This document shows positions 23,088 to 34,799 of a stretch of 64,000 nt of DNA, in pieces. Each line of letters opens with the position of its first letter. The first letter of the stretch is position 1. The notes under the pieces are model-generated. The model was given only the letters and a program-made list of their open reading frames with translations. It searched no databases and was not told the DNA's origin. Made by a program: the position numbers and the translations under genes. Location of the stretch: assembly GCA_009823395.1 (NCBI GenBank), contig CM020514.1, forward strand, positions 9,982,966-10,046,965. The letters are read 5' to 3'. The stretch is from Thamnaconus septentrionalis (Eukaryota > Chordata > Actinopteri > Tetraodontiformes > Monacanthidae).

Positions 23088-23620
23088 AGCTGCGTTTCCA
23101 TTACAGTTTTTCGCAAAGTAAAAGCAATATTTTTAAAATTTTGACTAAGTACAATTGTGATTTGCAGGTATTTCCATTGAATGGTGTGAAGCGCACAAGC
23201 GTAATTCTCGTAAAATCTCATAAAATCTCATCCCGCAAGATGTACGACAATTATGTTTGCTTTTGTTTGTTTGCGGTCAAGAATGGTTGTTCTATTTTTC
23301 TCTTTTTATTACTTGTATAAAAAATATTCTGTCTCCCCCTCCGTCCAATCATAACGCACCATTTTCGCTTGAAGTGAACTGGTCACGTGACCCGTACGTC
23401 ACGTCCGGTGAAGTGTAAATGCGAAAAAAGTGTTTCCGTGACACTTTTGCGATTTACCTCTACTGTATATTGATGTGTCTGAAAAACCACCACATGAGAG
23501 CGTCAAAACCTTTTAGCCATATTTGAGAGGTTTTTCAAAGAGTTTTTAAGTGTTTCCATGACCGTTTTTTATTGCGATATTTACATTTTGCACAATTCTA
23601 GGGCTAATGGAAATGCAGCT
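23088..23620 (+). mobile_element. Short TIR DNA element, copy 2 (full length)
   Basis: Terminal inverted repeats are AGCTGCGTTTCCATTA at 23088-23103 and TAATGGAAATGCAGCT at 23605-23620, 15 of 16 bases matching. The 533-bp body has no transposase, so it is non-autonomous (MITE-like). Internal subterminal repeats GTGTTTCC and TTTCCAT recur. The flanks read TTA and AATGA, so a TA target-site duplication is possible but not proven. Superfamily is unassigned. Confidence 0.85.
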
Positions 23621-24386
23621 AATGATATGACCGTCATTCAGCTTTTGTTCGTGTGGAGCAATATTTGTGTGTCGGTGGAGAAAATTCCTAGAGGTTTGTT
23701 AAGTTATTCCCTGAACACCGCCGGCCCTCCTTCAGCAATTCCACTTTGTCCAGAAGCTGAAAAAAAAAATCTAGAATCAAAATTAAATTTGCTAGACTAA
23801 ATCTACTCAAATTCAGAGCTGCATGTGTTCCTAAGGACAAAGAAAACATGTTGTATTGGTTCTTTTATTGGGTGGTTATTAATAAAAAATACATTTAAGA
23901 AATATCCAAAGACAGAATTGACGGAAAAAAATAGAATTTGAAGGAACACTGCATCACTTCCACCTACCCCCCTCCAGCTTGATCTTTGGCGTGACCGAAA
24001 GTTGAAGTGTACTCTGGCCCTCCAGACACCTTGGCTCTGCCGCCCCCCGCCACCAACCCGACCCTCCACCTCCACCTCCACCCCCCCATCCTCGCCGCTC
24101 TCCCGGCTCACTCTGCCCCACTTAGCTCCTCTCTCCCTTTTTCTCCCAGGCCTTTGAAATACAGCTTTCAAAAAATGCTGCTTTTTGAATTAATGAATCA
24201 TTTTTCGCCAGGTGTCGTTGGGGCGGGGGCGGGGGGCGGGTCGGGGTGGGCAAAGGGGAGAGGGAGAGACGGGGGCTAATAAATACAGAGTGGAGAGTGG
24301 GGGGTGGAGGGTGGTGGAGAGACCAGCACAGCCAATGCTCTCCCTCCCTCCTTCATCCAAATGCTCCCAGCAGCTCCCCTCATCCA
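23621..24386. other. Intergenic
   Basis: There is no gene. C-rich then G-rich simple patches lie at 24040-24090 and 24217-24310. A unique piece at 24140-24205 (CTTTTTGAATTAATGAATC) has homeodomain-like cores. Confidence 0.5.

Positions 24387-24414
<28 letters not shown>
24387..24414. repeat. (CA)n microsatellite
   Basis: About 14 CA units, continuing into GCATGCGCGC. Confidence 0.95.
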
Positions 24415-24417
<3 letters not shown>

Positions 24418-24464
24418 TGCGCGCAGAACGCACGCGCGCACGCCTTTGCTTCCCTCGCACAGCC

Positions 24465-24615
24465 CGAGATGAAAGGCCCGGCTCGTTCCTGTACCTTTAA
24501 TTTAAAGCTGAAAAGGAAAACGAGAGCGGGGGTGCGAAACACGCTTATGAATATGGAGAAAATTGAATGAGAAGCGTCCCCTTTTGAATAAATCAGTATG
24601 AATGTCCCTTGGCCT
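24465..24615. promoter_or_regulatory. Candidate regulatory block
   Basis: Unique sequence has ACCTTTAATTTAAAGCT (a near palindrome around TTTAATTTAAA), TATGAATATGG and AATAAATCAG. No coding signal. Regulatory function is inferred. Confidence 0.35.
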
Positions 24616-26975
24616 CGTCGGGAGGAAGGTCGCCAGAGAACTACCGGAATACACAGAACGGAGATCAGCTGGATGGACAGCGCCGACGTTTCGGAGAAGT
24701 TTCGCATTGCCTCGTCGAGTCTCTGCGATTTTTTTTCCCCTAAATTGTTAGGGGAAAAAAAAAATACAATAAAAGTGACGCGATGGGAAACTAAAGCTGA
24801 TGAGTCGATTGGCACGAGCGTCTGCAATCGAAGTGATCAGCGGTGGCTTTAACAAAAGGCTTTGCGTTATTTAAAATTCCACACATTTGAAAATTGTGCA
24901 CAAAAACACTCACAGAGAGAGCCAGATGTTGCGGAATCCTTGTGGATTCAAAGCTTTACCAAAAGCGTCGCAGCCCGATAACATATCGACTTCATCATTT
25001 CAGCGTCGCGCTCGACATCACAAGGTAGGCACGTTTTTGTTGCCGCGAATCAATTCTTTTTGCCATCCAGCGAGAGGAAATACGATTTCAAAAAAAAAAA
25101 AAAAAGAAAACCTGAAAAAAAAACGAGATGCCGCCGGGCGGGGAAGTGGAGGACAGAGGGGAAACGGATGATTGTAAGAAAGGGCAGAGAGTGAATTCCC
25201 GGCTACCATTGGGAAAATGGGGGGCCGGCGGGCAAGGCTCATGAGTTAAACGCTAATTGAAGCTAACACAAGATTGGATGCGAGGTCTTTGAAAACATCC
25301 CCTGAGTACGACACAACCTTGGACTGAGAGCGACACAATGGAAGGAGCTAAAAGCATCGCGTGCGCTCGAGTATGTGGACACTTTTTTCTTTATTTTTTA
25401 TTTTGGAGAATTAGAGCCCGTTTTTCTATTTACGTGCGCACAGACACGAAGAAACCGACGGCATCAATAAACCATTCAGAAATATGTCTATTGATATCTG
25501 ATGTAACACGTATGAAAACAGGGATTTGTTTTCCCTGTGCTTGGCTGCATGGGGGTGGGACAATAACGGAGGAGAATGAGGAAGACGCCGGGAAAAACAC
25601 AAAACACAAAAACAACAAAAATGGAAAGATGAGCGCGCGGAGATGAGATTAGATGAGATTATTTTCCAAAGCAAAACTCAAAATTTCCGTCTGACACAGA
25701 TAACATGATTCCCACCATTTGGCACCTTTTGAAAAACAATTATCCCTTCGTTTCTAGAATTCTACATCCATGTTTCTGAATAATATTAAAGCAATAATCA
25801 ATTTACTACATTTCATTGATATGCCTACAATAATTAAGCTTGCAACATCTCAGCAGGACGATGATGGATTTTCTAATGAGAAACTTCTCAAAACCCATCA
25901 AACCAAACCAATAACCTCCAAACAAATTCCCATTTTGAGACAGCCAGAGAGCCTCAACATCCAACCAACCAAGTGGAGGAAACTCGAAGCAGACCTGACT
26001 CACCAAAGTCCTCCAAGAAAATTGACTTGTTCTTGGTCACAAAAGAACCCAGAGCAATTTGCAGACATGCCGAGCTTCCAACCTTGTGCCAATATTAGAG
26101 AGTTGGAAGCCATGAAACACTTTAAGGCTCCAGTAGTTCAGTCCAGCGCAATTAGTCATAGATCTCCAGAAAAACAACATTCTTAGCTCTCTGTTTACAG
26201 CCTTCAAAATAAATGCTCAGATAAATTTCTTGTTAACTTCTTGTTGGACCTTTTATATGTTTTGCAGATGACAAAAACACACACACACAAAAAAAAAAAC
26301 AGGAGGCTGTCAAAGAGGAAAGTGCACCGAGGTAACATCACAAAGGGATGATTTCAAGAGCTTTATGCTTTAGCTCAAAGGGAGACAAGTGAAAGAATTA
26401 AAAGACGGGTTTTTGTCTTCTCCTGAGTGTCTTTGTTCGCAGGCACATTGTTAGAACAGATAGAATTTTCATCGCACACCACGTTTGGATTAAAACGCAA
26501 GGGCAGGAACTGAGAACTTCCAGCAGCTCTGAATCACACGGGTTATGACAAATATAGATTCAATCACTTCAAGTTAATGCCATGTTAGCACTAAATGATG
26601 TATTATTTCCATTATACAGCGCGCACACTGGCGAGAGGTCACTTCACTTCCTGCCAGAGGAGCTGGCGTGAAGGGCAGCCGCGCTGTTCACAGCACAACT
26701 TACCTCATAGCTGACGCCAATGAAGGCATTGTGGCGCGCAAACTGAGACGGATGGGGACAAAGATCAAACAATCTGAAAAGGCAGCAAACGATGAACCTC
26801 CTGCGTGTCGGCTCACTGAGAAATTGTACTTTTATTTTATTTTTTTTAACTTGGCATAATGGAGCAAATGCACAGACTGGATGCTTCAACCGGCAGAACG
26901 AAAAATCCCGCCGCAATAATAAAGTTTAATAATAATGTCGACTTGAGTGAGAGTTGATCTCTTGCACCGTAATGG
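24616..26975. other. Intergenic with hairpin
   Basis: No gene is supported. A perfect hairpin at 24729-24762 has 15-bp arms (TTTTTTTTCCCCTAA and its complement) around ATTG. Poly-A patches lie at 25090-25105 and 26289-26300. An open frame at 25770-26186 (138 codons) has ordinary composition but no domain I recognise. TCACAAAGGGAT at 26338-26349 repeats that at 18912-18923. Confidence 0.45.
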
Positions 26976-26979
26976 TTTC

Positions 26980-27130
26980 CGACGACACGCTGAGCGTAGT
27001 TTTAGAGGGGCCTAGCGGGAACGGCGCTGCCTTCTCATTGATTAATCAGTGGCTCAATTTTCATTAGGCGCACCTACTTTGTGTCCGAAAAAATCCAATT
27101 CATTTGCTTTGAATGAGCAACTAATTGTCC
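26980..27130. promoter_or_regulatory. Candidate regulatory block
   Basis: Unique sequence with CTCATTGATTAATCAG (palindromic TGATTAATCA at about 27037-27046), TTTTCATTAGGCGC and CAACTAATTGTCC. TGATTAATCA is a paired homeodomain-type palindrome. Function is inferred. Confidence 0.4.
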
Positions 27131-27550
27131 ACGCCCACAGAGCAGCCGGCCAGCGTGTTTACATCCCCACTAGAAATCAGGTTACCGACAGCAATGGGAA
27201 CGGGAGCTAATTCGCTCACACGCCACCAACCTGCGTGCTGCGGAATCAACAGGTGGACAAAAATGTTGATGTTGATTATAAACTGCTATTTTCACTGCTT
27301 GATGAGCTGCTATTTATTCCAGGGGTAAGTGGCTGGTAGAGTTATCTGCCATAAAACCAAAGTAAACTAGTGAGAAAGGAGAAAAATATCAGCTAATCAG
27401 GATGTAAACTGATGACATCAAAACAGATTTGTATCTCTTTCTATTAATAAATCCAATAAATTCTGTGGACATGCTGTGTTTTGTTATTTGTGTAATCAAG
27501 AATCACGTATCAAGGAATTAGGAGTCTCTTTTTGTTGCATTATGTTCTAG
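27131..27550. other. Intergenic
   Basis: Unique DNA without recognisable genes or repeats. Confidence 0.45.
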
Positions 27551-27552
27551 GC

Positions 27553-27899
27553 CAGGCAAGGGAAAACTATGGCCCGGGGCTTAACTGGCACATGTGGCCA
27601 GATAAGCTTTTTATTTGGCCCACCGAACTTGAAGAAAGTATATTAATAGTAGGTAAGTCAAAAAATAGCTGTATTTTATCACTTTTTATCAGTGTTTTAA
27701 GCATCATTTCAATAAAGAGCTAGATGCCATGACGCTTCAAAAACACATATTTTGTTGTAATGCTTTTGTTCATTTTCAATTGACATTAAAATTTTGGTGG
27801 GTCACCAAAACTCTCCCTCCATTTGCTCCTGCTCCGGCCCCTCTGTCACATTTTAGAACCCATTGTGGCCCCACCAGTCAAAAAGTTTGCCCACCCGTG
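27553..27899. mobile_element. hAT-like non-autonomous element
   Basis: The left end CAGGCAAGGGAAAACT and the complement of the right end, CACGGGTGGGCAAACTT, are a degenerate inverted-repeat pair of the hAT CAGGGGTGGGCAAAC type. GGCCC-rich subterminal sequence (TATGGCCCGGGG, TTTGGCCCACC) is typical. Flanking octamers TTCTAGGC and GTCTAGTC agree at 6 of 8 positions and look like a decayed 8-bp target duplication. There is no coding sequence. Confidence 0.75.
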
Positions 27900-27900
27900 G

Positions 27901-29150
27901 TCTAGTCATTGTGTTTTCAAGACTGAAAAATGTCTGAAAAATCAATGACCGCGATTTCAATAAAAATATAAAATCGCTCTTTAAAAGCTTCAACCCAGTT
28001 GTAAAGATACTGTGCACGGCAGAATGAGGCATTTCTCTGGGCCGACGACTCCATCTCGAACGGGCATTTACAGCAATCAGCTCATTTTACAACTGCCTTA
28101 ATTTTTCATGGTAATTTTCCAAATCACACACAAGTCTGTCTTGAAAAAGAAATCACTACAAGGCGATACTGGCACAGCTTGAGTGCAGTGCTGCTACACG
28201 TTGAGAACTGGTTGGGTTCAAGTGCCGCAAGTAATTAATTTTTTTTTTTTCTTGCTTTGAAAGAAGAAATTTAACAATTTATCAGTAAAATGTCTCTGGC
28301 GACTTGCGAGGGATCACGGCCGTGGTGTGGGACGTGTATTGAAATAAAAAAAAATATTCTTAATTCCTAACCCCCGACGAACCAGAAGGAACTGAAAGGA
28401 TGCCGAAGAGGACAGTCCGGCGCGAAAGACATTTTCACACAATAGCGCTGCCACGAATGCTACAAAGCGGAAACCAAATTACCTTTGGTGCCGGCGCGGG
28501 GCCGATATGGTGAGCATTTAGTCGGCCGCATTTAACTCCAGGTAGTGACTACAAGAAGGCGCAAATAGATTAAAGATTAAACGGCTGCTGAAAAAGCGTT
28601 TGGTTTCATGTTGAGTTGCCGCCGCACGCACAATGAAAGTGCAAACCCACGAAAAGACTGAGAGCGGAGCTGTCAGAAAAACAACAAAAACTAAATAAAA
28701 TGCGCATTGGCTCTAAAGTGGATTTAAAATTGCCTCGAATGGAAACAAGTAGAAGTGTTTACAGTACTTTTTTCTCTCTCTCTCTCTTTCTCTCTCTTCA
28801 GTGGAGGATCTCATCCCAGGGCCGCGAAGCTCTCGCCGCTGGGGCTAATTACAAGCCGGTGAAGTGGGGTGGGTGGGCGGGGGAGAGAGAGAGAGAGAGA
28901 GGACTCAGGTGCTGCAGAATCCGTCAGCGAGGGCCATCTGTGGCTGACAGTGTCTGGAAGGCCGCGTCGTCCGGGCCTCAATAGCTAATGAACAAACACA
29001 AGGATTTTCTTTCAGATTCATTATCGTCACGGCAAACGAATTCCGGCTCCTTCCCTGTCGTTGTTCTCGCCATATTATCTTCCCATCAGCCTGTCAATCA
29101 CACTCGAGCCGCGCGGACAAACCCTATCTGCCGCCGCCACGATAATGCAG
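27901..29150. other. Intergenic
   Basis: Mostly unique. Poly-T lies at 28239-28251 and short CT and GA patches at 28772-28800 and 28884-28901. No gene is recognised. Confidence 0.5.

Positions 29151-29193
<43 letters not shown>
29151..29193. repeat. (CA)n microsatellite
   Basis: About 21 CA units. Confidence 0.96.
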
Positions 29194-29199
<6 letters not shown>

Positions 29200-29269
29200 G
29201 ACACACACACAAAAAAAAAACCACGCACCAAAGTCACACACGCGCGCGCACCGAAAATCCAATCAGCTA

Positions 29270-29705
29270 ATTAAGACGTGGTGGCTGAGTGGGAAGTAAA
29301 CTCAAACAGGGCCGGACAGATGTCTCACTCTGGCGACTTCAAAAGAACACAGGGCCCATGTAATGTGATTTAGATATAATGCTTCCAGGTCAGGGGTGAT
29401 GGCTCCACCGCTGGGCAGTGGGAGAGCAGCTGACAAGCGTGTAACTAACCATGACGGATGGGAATTCAATGGACTGCCCACACAACACACTCGGCCCCGG
29501 GAAACAAATTGTGTGTCTGACCACCTCGTTGGCCCCGGCGGAGCAGATGGATTAGTTTCTTGATGTATCAGTTGCTGAGGTGAATCCTCTGCCAGGCCCA
29601 CGGAGGAGTAATATTCCATTGGCATCGTGAAAACATTGAATAGTTCTTGTGTGTCTCTGGGATTTAAAATATGTGCATCAAACACTAATTTCAATTGCTT
29701 CTTTT
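29270..29705. promoter_or_regulatory. Candidate regulatory block
   Basis: A long unique stretch without simple sequence contains GTGATTTAGATATAATGC, GGATTAGTTTC, TATTCCATTGGC, AACATTGAATAG (SOX-like) and CACTAATTTCAATTGC. The minus strand is open for 130 codons (29302-29694), but the product has no recognisable domain, so I treat it as non-coding. Confidence 0.4.
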
Positions 29706-31020
29706 TCGGTACATCTTCAGTATTGTCTTGACTTGTCTGCTAAAGTTTAAATGTTGAGTGGTCTGCGCTCCTTTCTTTATTTTAACAAAGGCATAATTTG
29801 TCAGAAGGGCACAATTCGAAAAGATCAGGCCGGCGCTACTCAAAATGTGTTTTTTCCTCTCGTTGACAATCATAAAAACAAAGTTTAACCAATTTGAAAA
29901 GTTCTTTTCATCTACTTACTGCCACTTCCATGAAAAAATGAATTCCTATAGAGGGGAAAAAAGCAACTCTATTAGTCCATAGCATACTCATTAGCCAGCA
30001 CATGCTAGCACCAAGTTGACCAAAAAAAGTCGTGTGGCAAACTTCGGCGCCACACATGTTGGTTGGTCAGACTTTTCCACAGTGCAACTGGTGCTTGGCA
30101 GCAAGAGATGCACTCGCTGATTTAAACTGTCACAATGGAAGGAGAGTGGCTGAGATGTTGCTAATGCTTCCCTGCGTTTGTTGAGTGGACACAAAAATCT
30201 TCCACAGAATTTGAGCGCGATTGCGTCTTCTGATCACATGACCTATCAGAGTGAAAGAAGAAAGTGGATATTTTCCAGCATTCTCCATTGAAATTGTGTA
30301 TGAGAGAGAAAAAAAGGTTTCCGGAATATGCGCATAATACGTTGGATTGCTACTTTAACTGACTAAATATAAGATATATACAAAAAAAGAACTATATTCC
30401 ACAGCTGAAAAGTATCAAGAAGGCTAAAGTGAACCTTTATGGCTGCTTTGTGAATCAGTTCATGCTATTTCCTAGTCTGTTGAGAGCAGACAATTCTACT
30501 GCCTGTTACGTCTGATCACCTAAACTGAGAGCAAAATACTTGGCAGCCTTCATTTCTCTCTGAATTGAATTTCTTGATGTGACGGTGTGAATGTCAACCC
30601 TCTCTAGCTTGAGACCTGCCTTTGATTTAACTCCTACCCTGGAGTGCAGCTCCTTCCATAGCTTGCTAGCTGAGCTAATGGATGATTTGCTGTTTCGCAA
30701 GCAGTATTAGCACCTGATCCTTTGCTGGTTTATTCACTGACGCGCTCACATAATGATTTCTCGCCAATGCATGAAATTATTGTCATTATCGAAATGATTC
30801 CAACACCTTTGCAGTGTAAATTTCATAAAATATGAAGTGAACATTAGGTTTCGCTATGACAAAGGACAGAAAAAACCTGTTAAACTGTGCTGTAAATAAG
30901 TGCGGTTAACCTCAATGCGAATTTTTAATCCGGTTATTTTTCTTAACAAACATGCAGGATGTAAAAAAAAGAAGAAAAAAAAAAGAAGAAGAATCCAAGA
31001 GTCGTGGAAAAGAAAGAAGC
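29706..31020. other. Intergenic, possible transposase relic
   Basis: No intact gene. At 30506-30700 the minus strand encodes about 64 residues including QREMKAAKYFALSLGDQT. This faintly resembles the segment before the first catalytic Asp of hAT-type transposases (KxxKYFSLxLDxST). The catalytic position reads G-D-Q and a stop follows. The match is weak and could be chance. Confidence 0.3.
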
Positions 31021-31310
31021 TAGAGGTTATAGTGCATGAGGAGTCGGTGTATAGCTAAGATGAGCTATTAAAATACAAGGACAGCGCGCAGACACCAGGG
31101 TTGCGGTGCGAGGCGGAATTTGTACAATGAAGGGTTGAAACATTTCGCCCATTATGTTCCCGCTCTTTTTCGCGCAGCCCGAGAAATTAATAGGAGGAAT
31201 TAAAAGGCAATTACCACTTTTAATTGGACTAATTCTTCTGCCGCTGTCACAGCTGCATCCCAGATATACACTTTTAAACCTCGCTGTGCGTGTCTTTTTC
31301 ACCCTTTCAC
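31021..31310. promoter_or_regulatory. Strong candidate enhancer block
   Basis: Unique sequence with AGAAATTAATAGG, AAAAGGCAATTACC, CTTTTAATTGGACTAATTC and a palindromic E-box CACAGCTG. Closely spaced AATTA/TAATT cores near 31185-31235 are typical of neural enhancers bound by homeodomain and bHLH factors. Function is inferred. Confidence 0.45.
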
Positions 31311-31429
31311 ACACACGCCGTTATTAATTTCGCAAATTTCCGCAGACCTCTTTTAGCCTTTGACACCCGAGCCATCGAGGGGTGAAACCGCTGACAGCTT
31401 CGGCTAGATTATTATCTGCTGCTCTGGCA

Positions 31430-31458
31430 CACACACGCACACACACACACACACACAG
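31430..31458. repeat. (CA)n microsatellite
   Basis: CA tract with one CG interruption. Confidence 0.92.
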
Positions 31459-33035
31459 TGTGCCTCCCATACCTCCGTGCCTCATCACCTCTGCTCTTAT
31501 TCTCAGCGGTGCACTTTGTCTGTAAAAGGAGAAAACGACCACGGAAGGGCGGACAAATATAAAAGTGAAGTCAGAAATTATTTTTGGACTAAGAGCAGAG
31601 AACGGTCCGCCGTCCGATTGCAATATTTCAGCATGTCGTTTGTGTGTTTGTCGACGTTCAAACGTATGTCCAGCAGCAGCGCGAAACATTCATAGGACGT
31701 TTTTAAAAGGAGCTTCTTCTCCTGATGCTACGATCAACTCCTATCTGTTCTTGATGTGAGTCCTCCCAACCGCTCAAAGACGGAACAACGTGTCTAAAAA
31801 TGAATCATTTTGCTGTAAGAATCCAAACACAACATCCAAAGAGTTGAATCGGCCTGGATGAGATCGTACAACTGTAGCTAAAATACCAGATCGCGAAAAT
31901 TGTAAGAAAATCCAGACACATAATTGAACAAAATTGTCCCTGACATCAAGGATTTAATATCACTCTCCTTGACCCCACCCCAATGACAGAGGGCGGGTGA
32001 GCTAAGGGGGCGCGGCCAAGACGAAACGCCAATGACATCACCGTTGTGATGTGGCAGAATAAATTGAGCACCCGCGCGGAGAAAAAGGGAACACCAGCGT
32101 TCCACGAGTGCAGCGGCGGGAGAGACTCTGTGCATGAGTCGCTCATCAATCGGATTGATCAGCGGGTTTCCGCTTGAGACGGCGTCCCACTGTATCTTCC
32201 ACCAAGGAGGAGGAGGAGGAGGAGGAGGAGGAGGGAGGAGCATCTGTTGCCCTCCGATAGCTTTGACTTAGTTGACTTTAACTGACACCCAAGACAACGG
32301 CCGCCTGCTCCAAGGCCTCGCAGATACGGCAAATGTGTTAACCACAAACCCAACCCCCCCAAGCCCCCACCCGTGCTCCGATGGGAATCAGAGGAGAGGA
32401 AAAAATCAATAAGCAATGATAGACTTCTGCTGTCCACTCAGCTAATCCGGTTAGCGATAGGCCTGCGGGGCTTCATCGAGCGGTCGCGCACTGACTGACC
32501 GACGTGGACGCTCAAGACGAAAGTGCACGAGACGGCACGCACGCACGCACACACGAGTACACTTAACCCCATAATATCCGCCGGGGATAAGATCTTCACG
32601 TCCTCAACGTGCACTTTTCTGTTGAGACAAGCAGCAATTTCAGAGACAAACCCTCCCTCCCACCTTCCCGCCCTTTAGAGGAGAATCCCTCAATTTCGCA
32701 CAAGATCCTTTTTTTTCCCCGCTCGTCCGTCCGAGCGGGGGAACAATTTCATTCGGCGGCGACGGCGGCTGAACGCGGAATAAAGACACATTTTGTCCTG
32801 TGATCATCCGATAAAGGATCTCTCTCCGTTTTTTTTTTTTTTTTTTTTTTTGATATGGAGATCAGTGCAACGCATGGCAGCGTATGGGAGGGTTGGAGGA
32901 CGGACTTCCTCCCCTCTGCACGGCGTGTACATATCAAAGTGACGCAAATCCCCGATAACTAGGCCCCGACTCGCGAGCCACACATATGTTGCAAAGTATT
33001 TCTGGGTTAATACTTTAACCCCCCCGCCGCCGCTG
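31459..33035. other. Intergenic
   Basis: There is no gene. Simple sequence: GGA repeat at 32204-32234 and poly-T at 32829-32850. A unique piece at 32680-32800 has complementary GCTCGTCCGTCCGAGCG (about 32720-32736), a small hairpin. Confidence 0.45.
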
Positions 33036-33145
33036 CCCCTCCCCGCAGTGAATAGGCATTATAAAAGCAGGCCCCAGTGGCACATGTTTAAAGGTACATT
33101 AAGAGAGCACATCAATTGTGGATGACATAATCCCCCGGCCCCCTT
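33036..33145. promoter_or_regulatory. Candidate regulatory block
   Basis: TTTAAAGGTACATTAAG is followed by CACATCAATTGTGGATG, whose CAATTG core is palindromic and whose ATTGT fits a SOX site. It is short and unique. Confidence 0.33.
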
Positions 33146-33484
33146 TTCAGTGGCACTCTCACTTCCTTAATCTCTCCGTTCTTTAACCCTCATCTTCTAA
33201 GAGGCTGAAAGCTCCCTTCATCTTCTCCTCAAACTAGCAGAGGAACCGTCGAGCTGCCTGGGGAGAGGGGAGAAGGCGTATTACAGGAGTCTGATTAAAT
33301 TAACACTGTGATGCAGATTTCTTCTCTCCCTCTCCGTCTCCCTCTCTCTCGCTTCGCTCTCCCTCTCCCATTGGCTGACTGCGCGGCGTCTTTGAAAATC
33401 AGATGAACTTGTTACACGAGGGCTCGCGCATGCATAAAGCTCGCACTCGTGCATGTGCGCACGTGCGCGCGCACACGGCACGCG

Positions 33485-33600
33485 CACAATAGCTTTTAAT
33501 TAATTGCGCCCGCTAAATCCATGACTTGGGACCCTGATTTGCATGAGGCCTTTCTTGATAAACAGACAAATGTGAGATATCGGGAGGTTAATAAAAAAAG
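33485..33600. promoter_or_regulatory. Candidate regulatory block with octamer
   Basis: CTTTTAATTAATTGCG is followed by CCTGATTTGCATGAGG (octamer ATTTGCAT near 33537), CTTGATAAACAGAC (forkhead-like ATAAACA) and ACAAATG. The segment just upstream (33450-33486) alternates GC and CA and may favour Z-DNA. Confidence 0.4.
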
Positions 33601-33884
33601 AAGAAGAAACTTTTCTCTTTTTCCCCCCCTTCATTTCTCCCCTGCCTCCATCGTAACCTCGCCGACCCGGCTCTCCTGGAGGCAGAGAGCGGACAAGGTT
33701 CCGTACGGGCAAACAACAAGAGGTTTACATACCTCCCACCTGGGCCCCGCAGGATTCTGGAACTATTCTCTAACAGAATGATGTTAAACAATGTACAAGT
33801 CCCAAAGTGCACATCCGCTCAGTTAAAAGCAAAACATTTTTAAATATATATATAAAAAATTGTTCACTTTGTGCCACCTTCCAT

Positions 33885-34115
33885 TTCAATTTTACCTGCT
33901 CTCACGTGCCGAGCGAAATTCCAGCTCAGATACTGATGAAATTTCATCTATCCGAGGCTAATTAATCACGTCCCATTGTGTCCAATGTTGTCATAAGAAA
34001 GGTGCTTAGTTGACACTCTAATTCATAGGAAATGGCACCTCTCGCGGCGTGATCAGTACAATATGCCAGCAGCAGCAGGAAATGGAATCTACCTCCGCCG
34101 AGAGTATTAATTATG
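33885..34115. promoter_or_regulatory. Strong candidate enhancer with SOX sites
   Basis: A perfect 14-bp palindrome GATGAAATTTCATC (33935-33948) is followed by GCTAATTAATCACG and then CCCATTGTGTCCAATGTTGTC-type sequence at 33972-33992, which holds two to three SOX-type ATTGT/AATGTTGT cores in about 20 bases. CTCTAATTCA and GTATTAATTATGC lie further on. Autoregulation by SoxB1 is an inference. Confidence 0.48.
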
Positions 34116-34354
34116 CTCCGTTCAGACGCCGACAAAGACGGCGTACGCCGAAAATGACGGTGTGAAACGGCGGCAACTTTTGAGGTCGGGGTGGGAGGTC
34201 TGTTGCTTTTGCGCATCTTCGGCCGCAGACTTTGCACCTGGCGTGAAGCAAAACGCGTGACGCATAAAAGCCTCGCCGTCCAATCTTCTAATGCGCCATT
34301 TGATCCTAATTTTTCTCCCTCCTCCACCCGAAAAATATATATAAATAAAATAAA

Positions 34355-34645
34355 ATAAAACCTGGGGGCCGTATGGAAATTGCGCAATTTTATTACTTCT
34401 GGCCATTCAGCGGCTGAACCGGCGCCATTGTCGCGCCTCGTCTTCATTGACCCCATCCTGCCGCCACCCATCTGCTCCAACAAGGTGATGTTTATCTCCG
34501 GCGGGAGGAAATTAAAGCCTTGCTTCATGAGCCGCAGATATGCAAATCTCCGGCGGCGCAAATAGATTGCGGACGGTGAGCACGGGGGCCCATTGAGCTC
34601 CTCGGGACCGATTTGAAATCCAAATCGAGGCGACGCAGAAGACAC
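34355..34645. promoter_or_regulatory. Strong candidate enhancer with palindrome and octamer
   Basis: A 14-bp perfect palindrome AAATTGCGCAATTT spans 34377-34390. CGCCATTGTCGCG is SOX-like, CTTCATTGACC is ATTGA-like, and GATATGCAAATCTCC holds an octamer. ATCTCCGGCGG occurs twice (34494-34504 and 34546-34556), 52 bases apart. The sequence is complex and CpG-containing. No coding signal. Confidence 0.45.
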
Positions 34646-34799
34646 ACGCACACACGTGTGGCTCCTCGCTGAGGGGGGGCGGTGGGAGAAATCTGCACTT
34701 TGACGATATTAAGGAGTGGGAATAAATAAGAAAGGAAGTGGATGAAGAGTTAACGGCGGAGCGGGGGAAAAGAAAATAAAAGAAAGGAAAAATTAGAAA

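Noticed and set aside
25770..26186. 138-codon plus-strand open frame
   Set aside because: Ordinary composition but no domain, no splice context and no neighbouring exon. Transcript evidence would be needed.
29302..29694. 130-codon minus-strand open frame
   Set aside because: It is not repeat-derived, but the product has no recognisable motif and the DNA resembles regulatory sequence. A protein-database search with a significant hit would change this view.
33962..34651. 229-codon minus-strand open frame
   Set aside because: It spans enhancer-like sequence with palindromes and an ATAAA-rich patch, and the product has no recognisable domain. Length alone is not sufficient.
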